Translations under genes and position numbers: made by a program
DNA from: Rhynchopus sp. YZ270_cl-10
Lineage: Eukaryota > Euglenozoa > Diplonemea > Diplonemida > Diplonemidae
Assembly (NCBI GenBank): GCA_964035575.1
Contig: OZ037890.1
Span: 1,054,001-1,118,000 of the forward strand
Direction: 5' to 3'
DNA: 64,000 bases
Shown here: positions 20,479 to 31,429 of the stretch, one piece after another
Numbering within the stretch: position 1 is the first letter of the stretch
Layout of the letters: each line of letters starts with the position of its first letter
Notes under the pieces: model-generated
Seen by the model: the letters and a program-made list of their open reading frames with translations, nothing else
Databases searched by the model: none
Told to the model about the DNA's origin: nothing

Positions 20479-20610
20479 AAAGATAAGTCGTAATTCTCAT
20501 ACAAAGTAACGCAACCTTCCTCTCTGTCACGTCTACACCGCTAATCAAAAATAAACAGAGCACAACGCACAAAAAGCACTTTCAAAACAAACAAAGAACA
20601 TTTTCAAACC
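20479..20610. repeat. Dispersed repeat R6, copy 2
   Basis: Begins AAAGATAAGTCGTAATTCTC and ends ACATTTTCAAAC; homologous to 15688-15812. Confidence 0.75.
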
Positions 20611-20740
20611 CCCCCCTTTGACAGGATCGCGTCTTCTCTGTCTCTCAATTCTGATTTTCCCCATTTTGCACCTTGAGAGCAGGGAGACCGGGGAGGGGGG
20701 GGTTTGTATTTCACCACCCCCTTTTTTTCACTCATTCTAT

Positions 20741-20775
20741 GGGTGTGTACAGTGAGACACATTCATCTTTCAAGT
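20741..20775. repeat. Hairpin module type H3
   Basis: GGGTGTGTACAGTGAGACAC then ATTCATCTTTCAAG and TTTTC. It lies 15 bp left of the piggyBac-like element. Confidence 0.55.
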
Positions 20776-20789
20776 TTTCTTGTTTTTAA

Positions 20790-21893
20790 CCCTTAGCCAA
20801 CCAGCAACCCGTACAGGGGTTGTTTTTTTGGGGGGTTTTATGAAGAACACCAGTAAATAAATTTTATTTTGGACTTTTTGATCGATTTTTTTTATGTTGA
20901 AAATATTTGTCACGAAACGTTCCAAAAAAACATGTTTTCGGGGAAAAAAATCAATCACATATTTGGTAGGCAGCGTCAGGGATTGTCTCCCCCAAACACT
21001 GAGAGTTGATGCTATTGTCTGGTTTTTGGGTTGGTGCCCAAGGCCCAACCAAGACCCCAAAAAATGTCAAAAATATGGTATTTGTCACATATGAGCAAAA
21101 ATATATCCGTTTCGCTTGATCAGATCTCGACCGTTTGTATTCCACTTTTTGAAAAAATTGATTGTTTCCAGCACACGCGGACTGTGTCAGTGTGTGATGG
21201 TATATGAGTATTGCCTGAAGTACAGAAAATGGGAGTGTCGGTGGCGGAGCACAAAAGAGGTAAAATGAGGAACATATCGGGTGGGGTCTCTGATCTAATC
21301 TGTGCGACGAATATATTTCCCCTAACACGCCATGTTTGGCCAGGGCCTCTCCAGCGCGTCAGTTGCAAAATAAAGCAATTGCGGGGTCGCACGACCTCCC
21401 ATTCGTATCACAGCCACCCTCACACCAACAGGACTTTCACCTCCTTTTCACTGGTTTTCACTGGTTTTGACTGTTTTCACTGTTTTTTCACTGTTTTTCA
21501 CTATTTTTTGTTCCTCTCTCAAGCTGTTCATACAACTTCTACTCCATATTTCTGACCGATTTTTTTTTTTATTGATGTCATTTGCTCTCGATCTTTGAAA
21601 TAACGCCATTTTCGAGTTCCGGTTTTGCACACATATTTCGTCAGAGGACTGCGGGAGCTATTTTCCTCGAATTTTTGGGTGTTTTTTTCCAAGCATTTTG
21701 GATTTTTACAAAATATTTTTTTTTCAAAAAAAGTCCAAAACATAAATAGTCAAAAGTTCTGCTCAAAATCTTTCAATTGCGACCAGAATCGGTCAAAAAG
21801 TCGTTGCCCTTCACATTTTGCCTCTTGGAGAGCCTGGGCCCCCAAAAAGCAAAAAAAAAAAACACACCTGAAAATGCCTTGGTTGGCTAAGGG
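20790..21893. mobile_element. Non-autonomous piggyBac-like element (TTAA target)
   Basis: A perfect 14-bp terminal inverted repeat, CCCTTAGCCAACCA at 20790 and TGGTTGGCTAAGGG ending at 21893, flanked on both sides by TTAA (20786-20789 and 21894-21897). CCC...GGG ends with a TTAA duplication are the hallmark of piggyBac. At 1,104 bp it holds only short, non-transposase frames, so it would need a transposase from elsewhere. 21440-21510 has a run of TTTTCACT words. Confidence 0.85.
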
Positions 21894-21949
21894 TTAAAAC
21901 ATTTGTTATTTTTTTTTTTTTTGAATTTTTAAAAGTTGGTAGCAGGGGT

Positions 21950-21985
21950 AGCTGAACACGCGAAGCTTAGGTTCATCTTACCAAC
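21950..21985. repeat. Hairpin module type H2
   Basis: GTAGCTGAACACGCGAAGCT then TAGGTTCATCTTACC, followed by AACCTTTTTC. It sits directly before two H1 modules. Confidence 0.55.
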
Positions 21986-22007
21986 CTTTTTCTTTTTTTA
22001 GAGAACC

Positions 22008-22049
22008 AGTGCCCCTGCGTCCGCCTATGAACGGTGAGGCGTTTGCACT
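22008..22049. repeat. Hairpin module type H1, long-loop variant
   Basis: AGTGCCCCTGCGTCCGCC then TATGAACGGTGAGGCGTTTG and CACT. Same form as the copy at 14233. Confidence 0.75.
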
Positions 22050-22070
22050 TTCAACTTCTCTTTTTTTTCC

Positions 22071-22099
22071 AGTGCCTGCGTCCCAGAGGCGTTTGCACT
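22071..22099. repeat. Hairpin module type H1
   Basis: AGTGCCTGCGTCCCAGAGGC then GTTTGCACT, followed by ATCAACTTCAC and T's; identical to the 4674 copy. Confidence 0.8.
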
Positions 22100-22331
22100 A
22101 TCAACTTCACTTTTTTTTTTCTTCTTTCTAAAAAAAGGAGAGGGGTGGTGCATACACCCTTTAATGCTTACCGTTTGCTAAAAATAGTAGGTGTACAAAT
22201 CTGTGTTTTTCTTTTTTTTCTTTTATCTCAACACGTACTGTAGGGGAGGGGTTCGGCTGGGGCTGAGTTTCCTGAACGAAGCTCAAGGTACACTAACAGG
22301 GTGGGTGCGGGGGGGGGGGGGGGGTAGGGGC

Positions 22332-23108
22332 GGTCATATCCTGTATTAAAAGTGTGAGAAAATGACATTTTTCAAAATGTTGTCAAAAGCGATTCTAAGG
22401 TAAAAAAAAGTAGAAAATCCACCCCACAGGCCCAAAAAAATGTGGTGTGCCCCGTTTTCCACCCTTATTGTGCCTCTCAGGGGCCCAAATCACAGTTTTT
22501 TAAAAATTGCCTACATGTGGTACCTGAGTGCCCCCTTGGTTTGCCCTTCAGGTTGACTATGAAACAGAAAACACCCCAATATGGCCCAGAACATAGAGCA
22601 AAGGGTATATTTCACCCCCCAAAACCCCACAGGAGACCCACAGAACCGTTACTGGGGTGTTTCGTGACACCTGTTGGGGCTCAAACCTCATAAAACCTGA
22701 AACACCGGTCAGGCAGTGAAAATAGGCCAAAATAGGCCAAAATAGCCTGAAAATGGCCTAAAAACGCCCATATATTATTTCAAACACCCAGAAAGTTGCA
22801 GAAACCCGATTCCAGGGTGGTCCTGGGCACCTGTGGGGGCGCATGCCCCATAAAACATCAAAAAAACGGTGTGGAACCGGTGTGGGAGGGTGTTTTTGCA
22901 AATTGCCCACAAATAGCCTGCCTCAGGTACCACTGGTAGGCAATTTTTTAAAAACCGCGATTTGGGTACCTGAGAGGCACAAAAAGGGTGGAAAGCGGGG
23001 CACACCACATTTTTTTGGGCCTGTGGGGTGGATTTTCTTGGTTTTTACCCTTTTTGTGGGGTTTTCGGGCATTTTTGAAAAATGTCATTTTCTCACATAG
23101 ATATGACC
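22332..23108. mobile_element. Foldback element with arms of about 200 bp
   Basis: 22332-22530 is an imperfect reverse complement of about 22910-23108. Landmarks: GGTCATATC against GATATGACC at the ends, TGTGAGAAAATGACATTTTT, and ATCCACCCCACAGGCCC with its complement. The mirrored frames encode the same short peptide (SRF.KNCL..VPE type), which also shows the symmetry. No transposase; a G-run lies at its left edge, and the next element starts within a few bases of its right edge. Confidence 0.8.
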
Positions 23109-23117
23109 CCCCCTAGG

Positions 23118-23916
23118 CATACTGTGCAGGCGAGCCGTTTTTAGGCGAGTTTTTCGTTTTCCTGATTTTCAGGAAAAACTCGCCAAAAACTCGCCCTACT
23201 CGCCCATTACTCGCCTATTACTCGCCAAAACTCGCCTAAACTCGCCTAAACTCGCCCACATTTGGGTGCAAATCCTGGTGCACATACGCACCTTGGGGGG
23301 TGAAAATGTGCACCAGGATGTGAAAATGGAGGGCGGGGGTGACTGATGACAACATGCCACTCGAAAACACACAAAAAAATTGAAATTGTTTCACTTGTAC
23401 GTCTAAAGGCAACCATGTCACGGCAGTGGCTGACAGGCATGTATGTAAACATTTGCTCCAGGGGAAGATCCAAGCGTGCCATAGATCCCGGGGGACAAGA
23501 CGTGCTACAATCCGGAGGATGACGAAGACATGAGCCGGGGCTACACTCGCTATACAACAATGTCCTCGCCATGCCGGTAAATGGCAACCCTGCAGGCCAC
23601 CCCTTGGCGGTATTCCACCACAACTACATCGCACCCATCTGTGCAAGCTTCATGGATCCGCAGAAGCTACAGCTGGACTGGTGGTACTGGTTGTGGAAGC
23701 CTACAAAGCAAACTGTAGAGGTCTTGTTCAAGTGGAACGAAAAAATTTTTCTCTTCAAAACTCAAATTTCCCTCATATTTTCGTGTGTACACTTTTCCCA
23801 AGGTAAAATCCCTACCAAAAAAAAAAACTCGCCAAAACTCGCCCCCCAAAAATGGGCGAGTTTTAGGCGAGTTTTTGGCGAGTAGGCGAGTTTTTTTTAC
23901 TCGCCCGCACAGTATG
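23118..23916. mobile_element. CATAC-ended foldback element with ACTCGCC word arms
   Basis: Ends CATACTGTGC...GCACAGTATG, flanked by CCTAGG on both sides (23112-23117 and 23917-23922), read as a 6-bp target duplication. Both arms are built from the word ACTCGCC and its complement GGCGAGT. The core (about 23400-23760) is coding-like in texture, including a frame with NGNPAGHPLAVFHHNYIAPI and a Trp-rich stretch, possibly a captured host-gene fragment; family not recognised. Confidence 0.75.
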
Positions 23917-23922
23917 CCTAGG

Positions 23923-24628
23923 GGGGGGGGGGGGGGGGGAGTGTCTGGGGGAGGGGGTGACGATGCATGTTTTGTACGTTTTGTTGATGTTGCGCAACGA
24001 GACACATGCATCTTCTCTCTTCTCTTCTTGTGTTTAGTGTCTGCGTGCAGAGGCTTCTTGCACCTTTGCAAAACTTAACCTTTTTTTGCGTGCATGAGAG
24101 TTCATTTTTTTTATTTAGGTTTTAGTCATCTGTGTTGCAGCTTCTCTGCGTAGGGTTTTCGTCAATTACAATTGATTTGGACCCTTTGTGGGGCCTCCAT
24201 CCTTTGATGGTGTACTCAGGTGTGTTCGCCCAACCACGTAACGATAATGCACGCCAACCACAGTCATCATTGCGTGGCTTTTATATTTTGATTTGTGCTG
24301 CTTCCGACAATCCTGACATTCCTGCGAATGGTGGTGGCCTCTTGTCTGTGTGGAGGGTGTGGGTGATTGTGTTTGCCGTGCAGCATTTCCACAAAGTGCT
24401 TGCATGGGTATGATGGGATGTGTGTGTGTGTGTAGCTGAGGCAGCTTTTCACGTTTTGTTTTCCTTCTTTTTTTGCTTCACCCTAGCGGTCGTTGCATTT
24501 TCGTAAATTCGTATCATGTCTGTCTCTGTCATCCAAAAAAGTTACCCTCCCGCACTTTGTTGTTCATTCATTCCACCCCTACACCCTCGCTGTCACACCT
24601 GGACAAGACTTGTACATAAATATATAAC
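23923..24628. other. Intergenic
   Basis: Starts with a G-run (23921-23939). An H3-like stem at about 23962-24014 (GATGCATG...CATGCATC) is visible. Frames at 24132-24413 look unconvincing. A C/T-rich stretch (24555-24600) leads to the probable splice acceptor at 24630. Confidence 0.4.
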
Positions 24629-24630
24629 AG
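24629..24630 (+). promoter_or_regulatory. Probable 3' splice (trans-splice) acceptor of astacin copy 1
   Basis: ATATATAACAG, with a pyrimidine-rich stretch upstream, 60 nt before the ATG. Homology with the second astacin gene begins exactly at this CAG. No upstream exon was found, which suggests addition of a spliced leader (inference). Confidence 0.45.
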
Positions 24631-24690
24631 GTTTCACTACCCTTTACTTAACATATATTGCAAAAGAAGACCAACAGAGGACCGTGCACA

Positions 24691-27600
24691 ATGCACCAAA
24701 GTGGTGTTCTCCCGCTGCTGCTGTTGTGTGTGGCAAGTCCTTCTGCCGCTCATGCCGATGAAGACTACGTGATTGTGGAGGGTGACATCCAGGTGCCACG
24801 TGGTGAAGGGCGTGACGTGGATGTGCTGTCGGCGTCGCCGCTGACCCGCCATTCGCAGCTGTTCCCACTTGGACACGTGCGCTACTACATTGAGACGGAG
24901 GCTGTGAACGGGGAGGGCCTGACCCCAATGGACGCAGACGACGTGCGTGTTGCTGCCGCAGTCGCAGACTGGGAGGCAAAGACGTGCATCCGCTTCACAA
25001 AGTATGCAACTGCAGCAGAGTGCGGGCTGCCGTGCATCAAGTTCATCACAGGTACCGGGTGCAGCTCCTCAGTCGGCGCGTCGTCCTCACGTGTGAACAC
25101 AATCAACCTGAAGACGTCCTGTTCGACAGGGACGACGATCCACGAGATTGGGCACTCGCTTGGACTGCTGCACGAGCAGATGCGCAAGGACCGTGATGAG
25201 TACGTCATTGTGAATGTGTCACGCGTCACTCCTGGATACGAGAGCAACTTCAACTCCATGAGCTCGTCGGGGCGTGACGTGGGTGCTTACGACTACAAGT
25301 CCATCATGCACTATTCTGCGACCACGTTCTCGAACGGAGAAGGCCCAACGATCATTGCGCCACAGCCAATTGGGCAACGTGTCTCCGTGAGCACAGGGGA
25401 TGTGTCGGCGATCCAGTTCATGTACAACCAGTGCTCTGCAGACTACGTGCGTCCCCAATGCATGGCGTCTATTGACACGACACAGACACACCTGATCCCA
25501 CACTCGAAGCCGTGGAACCTCGACTTCAACGTGATGTACGATGCGGCAAAGTCCACTACGGTGTCATACGAAGGGACCACAGCACCTGCAGGACAGATTG
25601 TGTACTCGCGTGCTTCAGGCAGCAGTGCGGGGAACATGGGGTTCACTGAGCTGACGTTCACACCGTCTGCCGCTGTCGGGGGACAGACCTTCACACTGAG
25701 TGCGACGTTCACTGGGTCGGACGGCCCTGCGACGACGTGTGCAGTGACGGTGCTCGTGGCTGCTGCTGACACTGTGTGCTTCGGGCTTGAGGGGAGCGAC
25801 CCGAACGTGTGTGGAGGACACGGGACGTGTGTGGCAGACCTGCTGAAGCCGTGCGACTGCGACGCTGGCTATGCTGGTACGGAGTGCACCGGCACTGTGC
25901 AGTGCCCAGACGACGCACTGCACTCGTTTGACGGCGAGATGTCGTGGAGCACCTCTGGCGATGTGGCGGAGGACTCGTCTGTGTTTGTGTCTGGCGGTGC
26001 CAGCATGCGTGTGGGTGCGGTTGGGTCGGCGACACGTTCACAGGCGTGGCTGTACCTTGCGGAGGAGAGTGAGCCACACACAGTGACGTACAACCTGCGT
26101 GCCATGGGCGGTCCACAGGAGGCACCTGCCGTGTACTTCAGGAAGGATTCCGACACGTGCGCCATTGTGCAGCGGTACACCGATGGACGCTGGCGTGTTG
26201 GGAACTCGCTGATTTCGGGCACTGCACCCGAGACGGACAGGTGGTACGAGGTGACGATGAACTTTGACTGGACGTCGCGTGAGTACAGTGTGTACATTGA
26301 TGGTGCCTTCCTTGCTGCGAAGCCCATTGACTGTGTTGGTGCTGTGAACAAGGTCATCTTCTTCGGGAACGGATACTTGGACGAGTTCAAGCTCTGGTGC
26401 ACTGGTGCTGGACGGACACTTGCACCTGGCGTGACTGCAATGCCGACTTCGGTTCCTGTTCCTCCCACATCGGCACCTGCAACAGACGCACCAGCACCCG
26501 TGCCCGAGACAGACGCACCACCCACGGCAACACCGAAGAGTGGGACACTGTTGTCTGTTCCTGTGCAGAATGGGAACGACGACTGGGAGGAGAGGCCTGC
26601 GGACGGAAGCAGGCGCACCACGTCGTCTGACCTGGAGCTTGCGTATGACAGCCAGGAGCAGGTGATTGGGATCCGTTGGGCGAACGTGCACATCCCTGCA
26701 GGCGCTGTGATCACAGAGGCCAGCATTGAGTTCACTGCAGATGAGAGAGGTGCCGGGTCACCCACGCTCCTTGTCGGGGTTGAGAACACTGCAGACGCAG
26801 CTGCGTGGTCGAGCTCGGCTCTGCCCTCGCAGCGCAGCGTTGTGGGGAATGTTGCTTGGACACCTGGGCCGTGGGTGGTGCAGGAGAAGTACTCGACCCC
26901 GCAGCTGGTGGCGTCTGTGCAGAGTGTTGTGTCGAAGGCTGGCTGGGCTGCAGGGAATGCGATTGCTGCAGTGGTGCGTTCGTCTGGTGCTGCCTCTGCT
27001 GCAGACGTGCGTGTGGCTGAGTCCTTTGAGGGCAACGGTGTGGGTGCTGTTCTCGTTGTGCGCTTCGAAGTGGGTGTTGCTACCAACGCTCCTGCCACGA
27101 GTGCACCCGCAACAACTGCTCCACTAACGAATGCTCCACCCACAGGTGCACCTGCAACTGACGCACCGGCCACGAACGCGCCACCAACAAACGCACCCCC
27201 CACTACTGCACCGGCCACAACTGCTCCACCCACGAGCGCACCTCCAACTGATGCACCCGTTACATCTGCGCCACTAACGAGCGCTCCACCCACAACTGCA
27301 CCTGCTACTGACGCTCCTGCCACCGGTGCCCCTGCAACTGACGCACCCGCTACTTCTGCCCCATCGACGAGTGCTCCATCCACAAGTGCACCTGCAACGG
27401 ACGCTCCTGCCACGATGGCGCCACCAACAAACCCTCCTGCCACAGGTGCACCTGCTACTTCCGCCCCTGCAACAGGTACTCCACGTACCGACGTGCCTTC
27501 AACTGCCGCTCCTCCGACGAACGCGCCACCCACGAGTGTTCCTGACACGGACGCACCGTCCACGAGTGCGCCAGAGACCGGCGTGCCTGCGACGAACGCT

Positions 27601-28080
27601 CCTGACACGAGTACGCCACCACTGCCGCCAAGCACCACCCCTGGTCTGTTTGTGTCGGTGTACCCGTCTGATGAGCAGCTGACGGACTTCCCCGACTTCA
27701 ATGCTCTGATGCCGCAGTTCCACGCAGTGACGGAACGTGTGGACTACGGAAACCGCATTTGGAAGGACATTGACGACAGCCTGAGGAACGACTTTGCTGC
27801 GACTTTAACTGGCTTCCTGGACGTGAAGGTGGCGGGTGAGTACACACTGCACCTGACATCTGACGACGGGTCGAGGCTGTGGCTGGACAACGAGAAGAAG
27901 ATTGAAAACGGAGGCGTTCACACGAGGCACACTGAGTCTGCGACACTGACGCTGTCGGTTGGCGCACATCCTCTGACAATCCACTTCTTTGAGCGCAACA
28001 GGAAGGCAATCTTGGACTTGGAGTGGACACTGCCAAGTGGTGTGCGCGAGTTTGTGCCTGGTGCAAACATGCACCACTGA
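24691..28080 (+). CDS. Secreted astacin metalloprotease with EGF, DNRLRE-like and PA14 domains (copy 1)
   Basis: 1,129 residues, single exon. A signal peptide (about 1-21) is followed by an EGDI-type astacin propeptide motif, then the peptidase M12A domain with zinc site HEIGHSLGLLHE at 151-162 and Met-turn SIMHY at 204-208. Next come an Ig/cadherin-like beta region, an EGF-like module (CGGHGTC...CDCDAGYAGTEC) and a LamG-like domain (to about residue 570). A DNRLRE-type beta-sandwich (about 617-795, starting LLSVPVQNGNDDWEE) follows, then roughly 185 residues of Thr-Xaa-Ala-Pro repeats, likely O-glycosylated, and a C-terminal PA14 domain (SDDGSRLWLD). Astacins cleave extracellular proteins; PA14 and DNRLRE modules often bind carbohydrate, so a surface or secreted matrix-degrading enzyme is likely. 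A near-identical paralogue starts 6.7 kb downstream. Confidence 0.92.
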   Translation: MHQSGVLPLLLLCVASPSAAHADEDYVIVEGDIQVPRGEGRDVDVLSASPLTRHSQLFPLGHVRYYIETEAVNGEGLTPMDADDVRVAAAVADWEAKTCIRFTKYATAAECGLPCIKFITGTGCSSSVGASSSRVNTINLKTSCSTGTTIHEIGHSLGLLHEQMRKDRDEYVIVNVSRVTPGYESNFNSMSSSGRDVGAYDYKSIMHYSATTFSNGEGPTIIAPQPIGQRVSVSTGDVSAIQFMYNQCSADYVRPQCMASIDTTQTHLIPHSKPWNLDFNVMYDAAKSTTVSYEGTTAPAGQIVYSRASGSSAGNMGFTELTFTPSAAVGGQTFTLSATFTGSDGPATTCAVTVLVAAADTVCFGLEGSDPNVCGGHGTCVADLLKPCDCDAGYAGTECTGTVQCPDDALHSFDGEMSWSTSGDVAEDSSVFVSGGASMRVGAVGSATRSQAWLYLAEESEPHTVTYNLRAMGGPQEAPAVYFRKDSDTCAIVQRYTDGRWRVGNSLISGTAPETDRWYEVTMNFDWTSREYSVYIDGAFLAAKPIDCVGAVNKVIFFGNGYLDEFKLWCTGAGRTLAPGVTAMPTSVPVPPTSAPATDAPAPVPETDAPPTATPKSGTLLSVPVQNGNDDWEERPADGSRRTTSSDLELAYDSQEQVIGIRWANVHIPAGAVITEASIEFTADERGAGSPTLLVGVENTADAAAWSSSALPSQRSVVGNVAWTPGPWVVQEKYSTPQLVASVQSVVSKAGWAAGNAIAAVVRSSGAASAADVRVAESFEGNGVGAVLVVRFEVGVATNAPATSAPATTAPLTNAPPTGAPATDAPATNAPPTNAPPTTAPATTAPPTSAPPTDAPVTSAPLTSAPPTTAPATDAPATGAPATDAPATSAPSTSAPSTSAPATDAPATMAPPTNPPATGAPATSAPATGTPRTDVPSTAAPPTNAPPTSVPDTDAPSTSAPETGVPATNAPDTSTPPLPPSTTPGLFVSVYPSDEQLTDFPDFNALMPQFHAVTERVDYGNRIWKDIDDSLRNDFAATLTGFLDVKVAGEYTLHLTSDDGSRLWLDNEKKIENGGVHTRHTESATLTLSVGAHPLTIHFFERNRKAILDLEWTLPSGVREFVPGANMHH

Positions 28081-29156
28081 AGGTAGTCGCTTGCCTTTAT
28101 TGTTTTTCAACTGAGCACAAGGCTTATTCGCAGCTCACCTACTTTTCTCTCTCTCTCTTTTTCCTTTTTGTATTTTCTTGCGAGTCGCACAACAACTCTT
28201 TCCCTGAGTAGCAGACGTGTTCATCGCTGCGTTCTCACTGATGTGTTGTCTTCACCCTTTTGCGTCTCTCTCTCTCTCCCACTCTTACTTGAATTCCATT
28301 TGTTCAGGTCTATCCGAAAGGCGTTGGCACGCCCAACACTCAAATTATTACCTTCTTTATCTGTTCTACGAATGCCTTTTTTGCGGCGTCACAGCAACTC
28401 TCGTGTACACCCTTTGTTGTTTTGCGCCCAATTCACTGCAGCCGTTTCCACTATTGTGAAAAGGTTTTATTAGGTATCCGTCGGTTCATTTCGACGTTTC
28501 CTTTTGATTTTGATAGTTATGTTCCTGTTTTTCTCTAATTTTTTTTGATGAATTCATTGTCCTCAGTTCATTCTGGAGGTTACAAAACCGAATCAGTCCA
28601 CAATACTATTACATGTTGTTGTTTTTTCGTTTTTTTTCGTTTTTCTGTGGTGTATTTATTCGTTTGCAACCTTTACCTTCTTTGTCTTTTGTGAAGATGT
28701 GTGTGCACGAGAGGCACATCCATCTTACAAGTTTTCTTTGTCTTGTCTCGGTTTCTATTGTACTACAGAGGTCATTGCGTTCTCAACGCAGCACTTTGTC
28801 GGTGTGATCTGAGTCGACCAAGATAAACTATCGAACGGTAAAAATCCCCCCACCACAGCAACGAAAGAAAACATACAACTAACACTGCACTGCAAGAAAA
28901 AAAAGCAAAATGCGTGTTTTATTTGTACTTTTTTCCCGTTCAATTCCCATCTCCCACCAACCAACAAGCAAAATAATACCCACCTGCTTTTTCTCCAAAC
29001 TTTTCTTCACCGGGAACAATATTTCTCCACACACAGGGCTGCCCTGGGCTTATCTATCAGGTATGAAGCAGAATACCCTAAGAGATAAGACATCGGCACA
29101 ACTTCTCTGTTGTCCATCGCTTCTCTGCGGTGGACAATGCCCACTCGCCCTGTTGG
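28081..29156. other. Intergenic
   Basis: T/C-rich, no convincing gene. An H3 module lies at 28693-28727. The ORF-like stretches are low-complexity. Confidence 0.4.
28693..28727. repeat. Hairpin module type H3, best copy
   Basis: AAGATGTGTGTGCACGAGAG then GCACATCCATCTT: outer AAGATG/CATCTT and inner TGTGTGC/GCACA stems. Followed by ACAAGTTTTC. Confidence 0.7.
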
Positions 29157-29162
29157 TTTTTC

Positions 29163-30430
29163 CACGGGTCAGGAAAGATCTTTTGTCTTTTTTTGTCTTT
29201 TTTCGAGAATCTCGGGAGAAAAAAAAAAAAAAATCAAGATTTTCAGGATTTTTGTCTTTTTTTTTCAGGATCTCTCGAGATCTTTGAGATCTTTGAAAAA
29301 TCCTGAAAAAAAAAGGAAAAAAAGAGAAAAAAAGATGAAAAAGATCTTGAAAATCTTTTTTTTCTCAAAAAAAAAGATAAAAAAGATTTTTGGGATTTTG
29401 AAAAATCTTTTTGGGGAAAAAAAAAAAAAAGATTTTGAAAATCTTTTTTTTTTTTTTTCAAAGATTTCCCAAGATCTCGAGATTTTTCATGAAATTTCAT
29501 GGATTTTTCCAGGATTTTTCAGGATTTTTTCAGGATTTTCCCAGGATTTTCAAATCTTTTCAGTGCTCTCAAGATCCTCCACGTAGGGGAGGATATTTCC
29601 TCCAGGGGCTTTTTTTTTTTTTTTCAGGCTTTTTTGGTGGAGGATTTCCTCCACTTTTTTTTTTTTTTTGGCGGGCTCGGGTGGAGGATTATCCTCCTAG
29701 GGGTTTTATAGTGGGGGTCACTTTGTCTCCCCCGAGGGAGCCAATATTTTCCCGAGCCTGTATGCACCGTCCAGGGCTGCACCTTAAAAAAAATTTGCTT
29801 GCGGCGCCATTTTCATTTTTTGCTACTCAAAAAAAGGGTTCGTTGAGTGATTCTGTAGTGTAAAAGGAAGCATTTTTACACCGTACCCCAATTTTTTTTC
29901 GCCTGCGGCGCCATTTATATTATTTTTTTGCTCCGCAAAAAAATAGTTGGCAATGTCTTTGGATACCCTTGTATTTTGCAGCCAAAAAATGCAACGTGAC
30001 CAAAGCTGCAAAATTTTTGCCATTTAAAAAAAATTACCCGCCGTTGCATCAGCCCCTGCTTCTGGAAGACGTATTGGTTTTGTACGGTTCGTGGAGCGTA
30101 CGGTGCAAGAGAAAGGATTAGATTTCCGTTTTTTGTTATCTCGCAAAATTGACCCGCCTCTCCGCTCTGTGGCTGTCAGGGAGGCGCGCGCGAAGCGCGC
30201 GACGACCGCTTGTTGCGGGGGAAAAATTTTTTTTTGGGGGGTTTTTTTTGCAAAAACGAATCCTCCTCATTTCGAAAATTCTGCTTTTTTCGTGGAGGAT
30301 CTTGAGAGCCCTGAATCTTTTCTCTTTTTTTTTTTCTCCCAAAAATCTTTTTTTTTTTTTTTTTTTCGGGAGAAGAGGATTTTTTTTCTCGAAAAAAAAA
30401 AAAAAAAAAAAAGATCTTTCCCGACCCGTG
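29163..30430. mobile_element. Foldback element with GATCTTTT word arms
   Basis: Ends CACGGGTCAGGAAAGATC and GATCTTTCCCGACCCGTG, with TTTTTC directly repeated at 29157-29162 and 30431-30436 as a likely 6-bp target duplication. The arms are dense in AAAGATCTTTT and GGATTTTTC words; inner arm segments (CTCTCAAGATCCTCCACG near 29567 and its complement near 30293) also pair. The core 29793-29945 is a reverse-complement match to 60857-61012 of another element, including ATGGCGCCGCAGGCG. A GC-rich CGCGCGC segment (30182-30203) also has a counterpart at about 60708. No coding capacity. Confidence 0.75.
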
Positions 30431-30436
30431 TTTTTC

Positions 30437-31366
30437 CCAAAAGAAAAAGCAAAAAAAAACTCCTTGGTTGCTATTCCTTACCTAAAAATACTAATATTTT
30501 CTGTAATTTTTTTCGTCGTGCGTGCTTTTTCCCTTTCCCCCTTTCCCCCTTCTTTGATGAGTACGTCTGCGCTTTCAATACAAGCACCAGACACCCCCCG
30601 TTTCTCATCTTCGTTTTAGTTTTTGTTTAAGAGCTACCACAGCAGGCGTAGGGGCTCGTTTGACAAAACCTTTTGTTTTGGTTCTTCATCTATTTTGCGT
30701 TTGGCAAAATGACGTGCTTCTTTTTAGCTGTTTTAGGAAATGGGCAAATATCCCGCCTAAGCACGCTTTTAGGAGCACCAAAGATGCGGCATTTAAGGTG
30801 ACCACGTAGAAGCTGAGGTTCTCATCTTACCAATATTTCCCCTTCTTTTTCACACACTCAATTTAATACAGTGGCTCGTTTTGTCGACCGAGTACGTATT
30901 TAGTGAGCTGCATTTGGTTGTGTTGCAGCATTGGAGTCTCACATGGTAGTACACGGTCTTCGAAACGTTTCAGCACATCACCACCGTCTTTCAAGATATG
31001 TGTACCCCTGATTACCCTGCGGGGGCTTGCGCAATGTTCGCGCTGTGTTTGCTTTCGTTCATTCGTTATTTTTGTTTCTTTTTGTTGCGAGTTCTGCAGG
31101 GAAAGGTGTTGGCCGTGTTTCTTATCTTCAAGACTCACCACGACACTTCTCTCTGCTTTCAGTTTTACATTTCTGTTCGGGTGCTGCTAACGCGAGGCGT
31201 CGCACACACAGTGGGAAACGCTTCGTATGTCGGTGAAAATATCTCACAGGCACCTCGTTGGCACTGCCGATCCGATTGAGAAACTACCTACAACAATTAA
31301 AAAAAGATATTTCCTGTTTGTATGTTTTGTCCTGTACGGTGTAACAATGCCCCACACACACACGCC
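30437..31366. other. Intergenic
   Basis: No gene is supported. An H2-like module lies at 30797-30831 (GGTGACC...AGCTGAGGTTCTCATC). Upstream of the second astacin gene, homology with copy 1 starts only at the CAG at 31366-31368. Confidence 0.4.
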
Positions 31367-31368
31367 AG
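31367..31368 (+). promoter_or_regulatory. Probable 3' splice (trans-splice) acceptor of astacin copy 2
   Basis: CACACGCCAG, 61 nt before the ATG. Sequence upstream of this AG is unrelated to copy 1; downstream it is nearly identical. Confidence 0.45.
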
Positions 31369-31429
31369 GTTTCACTACCCTTTACTTAACATATATTTGC
31401 AAAAGAAGACCAACAGAGGACCGTGCACA

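Noticed and set aside
25869-27701. 610-residue minus-strand frame opposite the astacin gene (likewise 32608-34689)
   Set aside because: A mirror of the biased codons of the Thr-Ala-Pro tract and DNRLRE domain on the + strand; low-complexity Val-Ala-Gly repeats only.
29110-29863. Phe/Lys/Ser-rich frames in the GATCTTTT arms (also 30091-30630)
   Set aside because: Low-complexity translation of A/T runs inside a foldback element.
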